Origin: Prostheceraeus crozeri
Lineage: Eukaryota; Platyhelminthes; Polycladida; Euryleptidae
Assembly: GCA_907163375.1 (NCBI GenBank)
Contig: CAJQUW010015612.1
Coordinates: 124,101-188,100 of the forward strand
DNA: 64,000 bases
Direction: 5' to 3'
Part shown: positions 45,101 through 57,100 of the stretch, piece by piece
Layout of the letters: every line of letters begins with the position of its first letter
Position numbering within the stretch: position 1 is the stretch's first letter
Notes under the pieces: generated by a model
What the model was told of the DNA's origin: nothing
What the model saw: the letters and a program-made list of their open reading frames with translations, nothing else
Databases searched by the model: none
Made by a program: the position numbers and the translations under genes

Positions 45101-48100
45101 ATCCTTAAATGTTCAATGTTCGGCATATTTCCTCAATCTTCCTCATCTTGCTCATCTTCCAGCTGTTTGATGCAGACGGCAAAGGCTACGTCATGCGAGA
45201 TGATTTGACAAAAATTCTTTCCTCCGCCTTCTCCATGACGGAAAAACAATCCAGTGATCTCTTCAACAAAATCGACGTGGATAACAATGGGAAAATAAGT
45301 TACGGTAAGTCAGGTTTAATTTATGCCAACTCAGATTCCTTTTCTAATTAGCCTAGTAAAGCTAAGATTCATTACCATTCTTGTACTATCTCCCAGTAAG
45401 GCTGTTTCGATCCATCTTAATGACTAGCTCACCTTTGTGAGCGACGATTGTCATTATTTTCAACAAAATGGAAAATTGTGTTGCATCCAATTATAGCATA
45501 TGCTTTTGATGTAGAATAAGTGTTTCACCAATGGCAGTTGCAGCGAGCAATGAGAACGGCTACAGACAAAATGGCACTCAAATTTTGTAAAGCACATATA
45601 AACTGTATTAATGCTGGCCTAGGATATACACTTATTTCTTTGAATTAGCAGCCAGAGTAGAACGTGTAATTTGAATTTAAATACTAATTAAAGAATTGGA
45701 TGTCGATTTAAGCCGACGATCAGCTAGATCCACAGAATTAGATTATTTAACTCCTTCGGTTTGCTAGAAGTGAAGACTAAATCAAAACGATGGCACATGC
45801 TGGAACTTAGTAAGTGGGCAAAAAGGAATTCCTAATACCTTGCAGAGATAAGAAAAACGGTCGTGCGTCGCTTGCAGATTGCTGTGAGTTCCTCCAAAAT
45901 GCTTCGATTGCCACGATTGCTTCATATTCGAAGAATTCAGATTTTTGTGCATAAGTTTTCTCGTTAATGTTGGTCCATCAGATTCTCAGTTTAGAAGGTA
46001 GGAAGCGTGAGAAATTTAGTTCACTCCATCTTTTGGCTGCTGAACTGATGTCTGAGGCTCACTGCTTATTCAGTGACGACACCGTAGATCGTGTGTGGTG
46101 CGTGCCATTTCATTATCACACACGTGTGACTCTGCCCTTCTAGGAAACAACGACTAGGGAACGAGCAGTCTGATTCTGTGTCTAGAGCAAATATGATTAC
46201 CGAATAGCTTATTAGAATACTTATTTTTTTATGCCTATTGCGTTTTTATTCAAAGGGTCTCAAACCGAAATTTCTCGACGATTTGGAAATTATTCTCAAA
46301 ACATTTTCGATCATATGCTTCATATTTACTTTCACCGCATTCTTACGATGAATGCTTTTGATGACTAGATCTGTCAACTTATTGTCTTACATAACTTGTC
46401 CGCGGATAAGTTTCTGATAATTTAAATTCTACGCACGTTAAACACAAAAAAGGTTGTGGAGTGGCATTGAAGTTAAATAGATCTAGCCATGGAAAAAACT
46501 GGTCAATTTTGATCATTTGTATCCGTTGTTTTGTGATTGGTCTTTTACTGTGAACACTGTGCTAGCAAATTATCACACTTGTCATCTATTTTATCATTTT
46601 TCTATCTTCTAGTGTTGGGCTCAGGAAAATTCAAGAGATAAATGCAGTAATGCATTAAAGGGGGTTTATATTTCTCTCTGCAGACGACTGTAGAGTAAAG
46701 AAGCAATCTCGGTAGACTCTGTAGGAAAGTAGGTCACATATAACAGAGTAGAGATCTTCTGCAGACAACCTCTGCAGATCAAGAATACAACTACTCGACC
46801 TGTCTCTGCATATATTTATGAAGTGGAACACTATTGAACTTTGCTATGTAACTCGTTAGAGTAAGGTGTCCTTTTTTTGTTAAAGGTGTGCTCCGGTAAT
46901 TTTTTAAGTTGGTCCGTATCGATACCGTATCGAGCGTCAGATAAGTTGATTTAGCGCCGTCGATTGGCAACTCGAAGCGTAGTTCTCTCACTTCTCGAAG
47001 CGAACAATTCTCGGTGATGACGTCAGCTGTGATACAGTGACAATAATGGAAGGCAGCCATACACAGCACCGGCTGCGGCATCAAGGTTTCAGCTGTCTCA
47101 GTGAAGTCGCGCTTGCTTTGAATATTTTCCCGATAGCGAGGCACACGACACCAACCAGAAAGTACAATTTGTTCAATGGGGTTATGTGAAGCAAAGCAAC
47201 CACAGCATTTCTTTAGAAGTGGTGTGTCAAGAAGGAGTGTAATTCCTTGACACACCATCAATAATCACCCTGATTCTCTTTTATCTGCTGATGATTTTAC
47301 TATTGATTTTCTTGGCTGTCAGACTGACCCTGTCTGATCTGTTAAAAACCTACTATAAACTGCACACATGAGCTGACAGACGGTAATTATCACTAATTTG
47401 TGTAAATGCTAGGCCCATATAAGAATTGACTTGTCAATGTATTTGATTCACCAAAGTTCCATAAGTAAAAAGTAAGTCAGCGACACGCAATGTAAAACAG
47501 CTTGTGATTTTTTACTAAAATTTTTTCTTACTTTTCTCCAATAAATTTCTGGGAGAGATAATTCAGTCAGTTACTACTTCTATTCTTTCACTCCACATTT
47601 TCTAATTTTTCTAAATTCATCAAATTTCGTCAAACTTGTTACATTGGAATTAGAATAGACTTGATGCGTTACTGAGTGTCACAACACCACTGAAAAGTCT
47701 TACTTGAACCCTGGGATGAAGGATTGGTCCCTTGGATACTCAGTTAGAATACAAGGTACAGACAGTTGTGATCATTAACTTCGTGGGATTGTTGTCTACA
47801 GACACATGACGAGCAGTTGTCTATTTCTGAGGCTGTGAATGTTCTATAAACCAGAGGAATTTTACACCCTCGAACGTTTTTGCAACGGTGGTGAGGCTGC
47901 CCTTATGAGGTAGAAAAGTTCGTTGACGATGCAACACTGATGAGTGTCAACAACAGAAATGTGGGGGAGGGAAGAATAGAAGTGCCTTCAGTCTTTTATC
48001 TGAGAATGGCCAATAGAATCCTTCCGTGTGCGGCAATAAATCTAATCATTTCGTAGGCAGCGTGATACCGATGCATTTATAGTAATAGTAATAAGCGTTT

Positions 48101-51100
48101 TATTGAAAACAAAATACAACAGCCTCCAATGGAAATCGTGGAGGATTTTACAAGTCACGAAATTTACAGTGTCAAAAAGTTACAAGGAATCGTTGTACAG
48201 TTTGCTACAGCAAAAAAAGAAACCATTTGCAGCTCGAGCTGTTTTAACAGAAGGCAAAAGTAAACGTCCACTCCTTTCAGATACCTGTGGCAACAAATTG
48301 TATAAAAGGTGATTTGAGTCTGATAATATGTTCTTGAAAAGGCGCATAGCTAGAAGTCTGCGTCTTTCACACAAGTTTAACATATTACAATCGTTGCAAT
48401 GTGAAATTTCGTAACCATGAATTATTCTGAAAGCTCTCTTACAAAATCGAAACAAGGACTTATCTAAATATACACCAGGTCGAAAAAATACTTGAGAAGC
48501 ATATTCAAAACATGGTCGAATGATAGCATTATAAATGTCGACGAGATCATTGTGAGACACAACTCCTTTCAACACTCTTAAAACATACAGACGTTTAGAC
48601 AACTTCTTAATCAAATAGTCAAAGTGGTCAGACCAGCTTAACTTATTGTTAAAAATAAGACCAAGAATCTTCAATTGATGGACGTTATCAAAACAAGGAA
48701 CTGGGGGCAGGATGTGAGATACTGTGACAATGTTCAAAACTTTCGATTTATTGCAGTTTACAATCATCTTATTTTTTGTACACCAATTTCTAAAATGACA
48801 AACTTCATCATTTACAATTGATAAATCGCCAAAGTGACATTTCTGAACAGGTATAATTAAAGTTACATCGTCAGCATACTTCACAACTTTGTTGGCTGGA
48901 TGATACGCTTTGTAAGAAGACATGTATACAGAAAAAGGTAAGGCCCCAAAATGGAGCTTTGTGGCACTCCACTCGTCACACTTAAAAAAGAACTTCGGAT
49001 GATGCCAAGCTTCACACATTGTTGTCTACCATGAAGGTAGTTCTCAATCCATTTACACAGATGATGACAGTCAGCAGAGAAAAGATCATACAACGTTTTG
49101 ATTAATAAAGAATGTGGAACAGATTCGAAAGCATGGCTTAGGTCGAAAGTGACAATACGAACGGCACCAATTTCATCATGATCTAAAAGGTTAAATACAG
49201 TTTCTTGCAAATAAATCAAGGCACATGTTGTTGATGAATTTTTACGATATGCGAACTGACAAGAATCGCACATAGATAAAATATGGTCGATGTATCTGTT
49301 CAGTACAATACGTTCAAAAACTTTACTAACAATTGGTAGAAGAGAAATAGGTCTAAGATTGCCTTTACAAACAGGATATGACTTCGGCATGGGAATGACG
49401 TCTGCTTTCTTCCAATTTCTTGGAACAATGGTGCTTTTAAAGGAAAAATTATAAATATATGACAATGGTTTACAGATATCAGAAGCCGCCAGTTTCAGTA
49501 CCGTGGGTGAAAGACCATCGCTACCACTTGCTTTATTGGTCTTCAAATTCTTCAATAAGCACAAAACATCTTTATCACTACAGATATCATAAGAAATACA
49601 TTCAGAAGTATTGTCAGATACAAGGAAAGTATTACCATTACTAGCGTCATGCAAGAAAAAATTAGAAAATTGCTTATTTATTTCTTCAACAGCTTCAGTC
49701 ACGTCGGAAAAAAGAGACAAAAGTTGTTTGGTAGAAATGTTGTCGTTCTTACACCGTACTTCGTTGACTACTGACCAGATGCCTTTAGACGATTGTTGCA
49801 TTTTTCTACTCCATAGTACCTTCGACTTATAAATTTCTGACTTTACTTTTGCTTTGTAGTGGTTGTAGAGATTGAAGTCATTGTTCCTGTAAGCCTGCCA
49901 TCTCTTGTTGATCAATTCTAAAACAACAGGTGTGATCCACGGTTTTGTCTTTTCAGTTATTTTTACAAATGACACTGGAATAGTTGACAATGCTCGATTA
50001 AATAGATAACAAAATTTTGACTACTCTCATTTACATCAGTTGACTCATAGATGCTCGACCAATCAGTTTCAGACAACTTTCTACAAAAAGCATCGGCGTG
50101 CGACTTACGTAAGTCATACACTTTTAGCAACGCCGTATTTCTACTAACATGTATTTTCTTTGAAATAAGAACAATCTTATGCGAATTCTTAGCAACACCC
50201 TACGAAGGAGCAGTCTCAACCTTTAAGTGATCGACAAGCGGTCTTTCACAATACACTTTATCAAGAGTGGCATTCAAATCGTAGGTATATCAACAATATT
50301 ATCCAAGTCAAAGTTTTGACTTAAAAATGACATATCGTGTCTATTAAAGTCACCACAAATGAAAAGCTTGGCATCAGGATTGATTTGAAGAACATTATCT
50401 AAGGATTTCACAATGAATTCACGTATTTCGCGAAAAATGTCAATTCTTAAATTAGGTGGAATGTATAAACATAACAAATATGATCTCTCTGGGTCGTGAA
50501 ACTGAATCAGATTGTACTCAAATCCAGATGGTCGAACGATGTTGTGATTGAGACATACTGAACTGGGTTGGGTATGAATCGAAGCGTAGATTAGGACTCC
50601 CCCACCTCGACGGCAATCTTTAGGGTCATCTTGACGATCATTTCTGAAGATCTGAAAGCCATCAATTTGTAGAAGGCTGTCATCAATTTCTGGAGTTAAC
50701 CAAGATTCTGTTATGCATACAAAGTTCGGTTTGGTAGAAATGACCATGTCTCTCAGCTCATCCAATTTAAAGAATACTGATTGAGCATTACACAATAATA
50801 ACCAATACTTTTCGTCTTGAGATGTTTTGCATGTAGAAGGACCACAATTGATTCGACGTGAAAGAATACATGGTGAGAATGTACTGAGTGAAACCAAAAA
50901 CTTAGATATGAATCTGACAGAATCAGAATAAAAGGTGAACAAAAACTTGAGAACATCAGACAAACTTATAGTCGATTGATTACCAAAGAAGGCATGCATT
51001 TGTCAAAACATGTGTTTTGAAATGTCAACGCGATCAATTTCATTTCCATTTAACATCAATTTATCATTTTTTATGTACAAACGATCACCATCACATAGTT

Positions 51101-54100
51101 CATCTCTCATGTCTTTCATCCGCTTGCGCAGTCTGGACTCTTCTTTTCTGATCAGGAAGGAGGAGTCTTTATTGACGTAAATCTTTCCAAATAATCTACT
51201 GGTCTCCGAAGGCTCTCTGAACTTCTCTTGTTTAAACAAAAAATCGCTACGTGTTGTTCTGTCAAAAAATTTTACAAGAAGTGGTCTGATTTTATCGTTC
51301 TTCTTTCCAAGACGCATAACAGATTCGACATGAGGAGTATCATCAGCGACTGGATCAATCAATCGAGAGAGATGTTTGACTTTATCGATGTCAGTGTCAA
51401 GTACCACATCAGTGAACAGAATATCATTTTCTGGAATACCATTTATGATGACGTTGTTGGCCCTTTTCTCAGCCTCAATCTTCTCAATATAGATTTGTTG
51501 GTTTACAATAGCATTCCTCATGGCACCGATTTCATTATCTATGCGAACCTGATCGGCAGAGACAAACTGCAGAGTTCGTTCGATGGTTTCGACCTTTTCC
51601 ATCACACCGGAAATCTTAGCACTAAGACGACTCTCCAGTTGCTGGAGAAGATTTTTTATGTCGTTGTTATCATCATTTAGTGTGGTGGTTTTTGTTGGGG
51701 TTTTGTCCTTCTCAATGGCGTCTTTGACTGCTGAAAGAAGCTGGTCTTTATTCAGTTTGCTCAGTTGAGTGACTGACATACGACGTACTTCATCAAAGTG
51801 CACGGGTTTCACAGGCATTTCACAAAATAGCTTTCAAAAGAAAACGTATAAATTCGTATCAAAACGGAATCGAACTCGACGATCTCGGACAGCAATTAGC
51901 GACCGTTCCCAAACGACTACGAACGCACAGAGTAACGAAAACTATCAGCTGCTACTTATTCCTGATGTCGCGAATTCTCCTGCATGACGTGTACAATTCG
52001 ATTTCTGTGTCACCACCCACGAACCAAAGACAACATACTGCTGAAGTGTCCAACTGTGAGGAAATGTGAGCAGAAATCAACGCCAACGGACGAGGAATAC
52101 CAAAAATCGACGTAATTCACTGAGGAATATAATGAAGGGATGTAACACTAACGTAGAACGATAGATGAGCACTCGAGGAGTCGGATGATATAAAAAATTT
52201 CACAATTCACTTCAGATGAACGATGGACAGACACAAAAACAGAGATTGCGCGAGACACCGATAGATACGACCAGTACGTTCAACGATTCTTTGTGCTTGA
52301 TTCTTTATGCTAGGTCTACATCAGTGGTGGGCAACCAAGTTAGGGTATCGGGCTACCAATTTTAAAAGGCAGTAGTAGGCCTAAAATGATTTTATTTTGT
52401 AGTTTAAGTGCACATTAGGGCTGCTGTACCGTGTACGTGTATATATAGTGGTCGTATTACATAACAAAATTCTACATATAAATGTACATGTATACAGCCG
52501 TATTGTGCGCAACCAATTTGTTTCATATCAACGAATGATAATTTGCATTCGACAATTCCTGTGAGTATTGAGGAGTGAATAGGCCTATAACAAATCGTGG
52601 AAGCTTTTCTTTTGTGTAATTAAACGTAACGTGTAGACTTTTTTGGTGATATGATAGACATTACCTTATTTCATTGAAAAAGAGCGGTCTGTAAGTGTAG
52701 TGCAGCTATCTACCTGAATGCCGTGCAAGATAAAATTGATCATGCTACATGTGCCTACGTGTCTGCACATGTGTCACCCAAACATATGCGGCTTTCAAAA
52801 CCGTGCATGGGCTCCGCAAACGGCAGTTGCGCCAATCGAGTACAAAATACATTGGTGTAGTAGGCATAGTATGCAAATGAAATTCAGCAAGAATATTTGA
52901 AAAAAAATACTGGCCTATCAAAATCATGCGGTTGGATTCCTTCATACGCAGCCTAGTTTTATTTAATATAGCCTATTTGCATTATGAGGTTCATTGATGT
53001 GTGGTTTATTACGCAGTGAAGCATAACAAGTCAACAAATACAATGTGACTTAGTATAAACTCACGCACGTGATGACCATTTTGCGCTTATGCGAGAAGAT
53101 ATTCATTACGAAAGGAGCATGGTTGGAGCATTCGAACCATTTTGAATTTTTGTGCCATTATATTCATTTATATAGTTAGTATGATTAATGTTTTTACTTT
53201 TAAAAGCATCTCTCAAAGGTCGAAGTCAGAGTGAGCCATTTTCACATCACCGATTCAAATAATGTCAACGGGCCACTTCGGATCAGAGAAGCGGTGGCGA
53301 GCCACGCGTTGTCCACCACTGGTTTACATAAAAGGACTTGTAAATGTACATTATGTTTACACAGTTGATGGGGAACAGCTTTCTAGAATCTGATCAAAAT
53401 ACAGCTTCACGAGCAAAGTAAAATGAACTCGCTGCATTATGAGCATCATTAAATCATACTCTCTACGTGTCAACAACTACATATGAGAAGGCTTATAAAC
53501 TAAGACATAATTCACCTTCATTCGTGCTGTCCATGTTTTGATTCATATATGACTGCTTTCCCATTGGCCCTCACTATTATTCCTCGTGAAATCGGCTTAT
53601 TCATTAACTATAGGCGACGCCTGCAGACAGTGGTGCGTATCACAGCTGACGTCATCACAAGCATCAGACAAGCAGATATCTCATAAGGCAAATTGTTGCA
53701 GAGTGCCGGATACGGATAGAACTAGCAGCTGATGTATAAACTTGCTTTAAAGACAATAAAATCATAAGCGAATTTTGCCCGGAGTATACCTTTAAAGATA
53801 TCGAGTGCAGACGGCAGACGATTAGATACAATAGATAATACCATACGTACACAGTATTCTTAATTCAACAGTTGGTTTTGTTTTCCGCAGTTTTGGAAGG
53901 CACAAAAGTTCCACTTCGTCATCACTGCAGCTATCATCGTGATTTCTGAATACTACATGCATATGCAGGAAGTATAAGCGGCGTGTTCTACAGAGGGTAA
54001 TCAGTAACCCCGTCTAGACGTCTGCAGAGCTCTGCAGAGGTAGTCAAGCAGTTACTCTGCAGAGATTGCGAAAAGAACTTTAAAGATATGTAAACGCTGC

Positions 54101-57100
54101 AGAGGAAAGCATAAGTTAACCTTAAAACATGTTAAAACATTTCATTTATCAACATGACGATGTTTGATCGAATAAAGAAGGATTGTCTCACAACTTGTGA
54201 GTCACAAGCCATTCAATCAAATTTAACAAAAATAGCATCAGCTATAAAAATTAAGATGACTTCAGTTATGAGACATCCGAAGAATTCTGGTATGGTAATG
54301 TTCTTTGTCTCCATTACCTTCCCATTCCAACAGAGTTTATGAGAATACGTATTTTAGACGCTATCTTCTTATTGTGTCTTATAATAAACTCAAATGTCAA
54401 ATAATAATGATGATATCCAAATGGGAGCGTGCTTCACAGCCTATGAATGGAGTGATGTTTGTGTTGAATAGCAGATATCACTACTTTGGACAAATGATGA
54501 GATTTACTGCCTTCAAAATATAATCATAATGTAATTATTTTAACGAAGCATGTGGTTGCATGATGTTTTATGACATCATCTTTATCTTAACATGAGGAGA
54601 ATGCAATTTGGAAGATCATCCTGTGAGATGGTCATCATCATCTGTTGTATATTTTGAAGTTTCCAACACAATCAAATCTTCGTTTCGACAGTGAAAGATT
54701 TCTGTAAATGCTCTGCAATAGTCTTTGCATGATCCCTTCCAATCGCACTGTGTTCTCCTCAATACTAACAATGTATAACTAAATAAGAACCAACTCAACA
54801 TTTCGAAATTGTTTTGAAGATCATATTATATTGGCTTTTTGGACAATTTTCCAAAGTCATTGACACTAACCAATTTAAGAAAATGTGAACAACAAAGCGT
54901 CAGATATATATGTCTGTATATAGATGTCAGACGCGATGTGACACTGACATCAGACGCTTTTTATCAAATATCACAACTTATGCAATCATTGACTTTACGT
55001 GAGAATGAGGAATTATCTGTATACTCTATAAACAAAAGAAACCTAAATGTTCACAATATTGAAAGCGTTCAATTTGACTTAAGGTGCATGTCTATATTCT
55101 CACAGTGGTGGGCAACCAAGTTGGGATAGCGGGCCACCAATTTTAAAAGGGAGTAGTATGGGCTTAATATTCTTTTATTCCGTACTTTGAAGTGCACATA
55201 TGGGCTGCCGTATTTGCATATATAGTGGTCGTATTTCATAACAAAATTTTACATGTTAATGTATACAGCAGTATTGCACACAACTAATTTGTTTGGTATT
55301 AATTAAGGAACCATAATGTACTTTCTACAATTCATGTGAGTATTGAAGAGCAAACAGGCCTGTAACAAATCATGGAAGCTTTTCTTTTGTGTAATTAAGC
55401 GGTAATTTTACTTTTTGGTGATTTGACCGACTATACATTATTTCATCCAAAGACAACGGTCTGTAAGTGCAGTGCAACTATCCGTCTGAAAGCCGCACAT
55501 GATAAAATTGATTTTGCCACAATTATTGATTATGCTACATGTACATGCGTGCACATATGTCACCCAAACATATACGGTTTTCAAAAACCTTGCATGGGCT
55601 CCACAAATGGTAGTCGTCTGCTAATGCCAATAGAGTATACGAAATATATATTAGTGTAGTAGTATACAAATGAAATTCAGTATGAATATTTGAAAAAAAG
55701 TTGTTGACCTGAAAAAATCTTGCGGTTGGATTCCTCCATTCATAGTCAATGCCTAATTAATATAGCCTCTTTCTAGTTTCATTAAGGCGTGGTTTATTGC
55801 GTAGAGAAACATGATCAGCAGGCCATCGAATGCTATGTGACTTAGCATAAACTGGCACAGGTGATCACCATCTTGCGTTTATACGAGAAGATATTCATTG
55901 CGAAAGAAGCATGCTTGGATAATTTGAATGTGAATTTTTGTTTTTTGTGCCATCATATTGCTCATTTAGTTGTTAATTAATGGTTTTGCAAATTCTAAAG
56001 AGGATCCATCACACTTAGAAGGACTCGAAATCGGAGTGAGTCATTTTCACATCATCGATTCAAATAATGTCCGCGGGCCACCCAATATGTCCCGGCGGGC
56101 CACCAAGTGGCCCGCGGACCACGCGTTGCCCACCACTGTTCTACGTTGTAATCTATACATATTCTAGATATAAGAATTCTGCGTTAATGCTTTCCAATCG
56201 AAAATCAATGTAATCGTGTATTTACAGTCTCTGCTATTATTATGCATTTCTTATGAAGAAAAAATACATTTCTTGATTAGATTATTTTAGATAAAATTAT
56301 GTTTATGGGATACATGAAGCAACAACTTCTAAGCAAAAATTTATTGATTTGGCAAAAATAAGGTCAACGAAAGAATCAGTAACGAGTATAACCTCCGGGC
56401 ATCAACAGCACAACGCCTTCTCATGCTGAGTACAAGTCGTCACATGAAGGCCTGTGGTGCTCCATGCTTCTTTCAAGCATGTCACAAGCTGATTGAGAGT
56501 TGTCGGTGGATGTTGAAGAGCGCGAACATGCCTGTCGAGGTGATCCCACACGTGCTCGATTGGATGAATGTAAGAATGGGCTGGTCAAGGACTTAGCTGA
56601 TAGATGCATGCGTCGCTCAGGAAGCTCTGAGTTGAACTCGCACGATGAGCAGGTACGTTGTCTTGATTGATTTAGGTCCTCCTGAGAGACAACAGACAAA
56701 ACAAAACAAATTCGAGTCAATAAGCCACCGCGGCATTTCATTGTGAACAAACACACGACAGACGCACACGCAGAACACTGGCACAACTCCGAACAAATAA
56801 ATCACCCCTCTTAAAAGAATACTTACACAATATTAACCTCTCTGTCAATTCTTCTCTTCGTCCCCTCTGCAAATCACAGCCACACAACACAAAACATCTC
56901 TTCTTTTGCACATACATACAGATATCACTCAAACCATGAGACGTATGGGTTGCCCCTGTCAGGTTTGCGGAGCTCATCCGTCGCTGGGTGCCGACTGTTG
57001 GCCCGCCCAACACTGACGGCCCCATGGGCGCTCCCAATAGCAGAAAGTGGTGGGTTGACACCACCTACACAACCACCACCACGTGTGTTTCGTCATGCAG

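Larger units (their letters stand above)
48078..52290 (-). mobile_element. Near full-length two-ORF LINE of the CR1/L2 group (Jockey superfamily)
   Basis: Reading on the minus strand: a probable 5' UTR (about 52290-51819), ORF1 (51818-51003), ORF2 (50999 to 48180) and a ~100-bp 3' UTR with AATAAA followed by a TTACTATTACTA tail at 48078-48100. ORF1 stops 3 bp before the ORF2 Met, a spacing that suggests termination-reinitiation. ORF2 has both an AP-like endonuclease and a reverse transcriptase. The 5' boundary is uncertain and I found no clear target duplication; the hAT element at 52322 begins almost directly beyond it. This is the most complete LINE in the window, with roughly three frameshifts and one in-frame stop in ORF2. 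Confidence 0.85.

Noticed and set aside
46791-47261. 156-codon open frame on the minus strand
   Set aside because: It crosses the dispersed repeat at 46880-47035, has no domain I know, and shows no splice or promoter support; it looks like a chance frame in repeat DNA.
53880-53935. Minus-strand segment MTKWNFCAFQNCGK resembling the start of a THAP zinc finger
   Set aside because: Only one Cys pair is visible, the rest of the finger is absent, and the frame stops soon after; too little to call.
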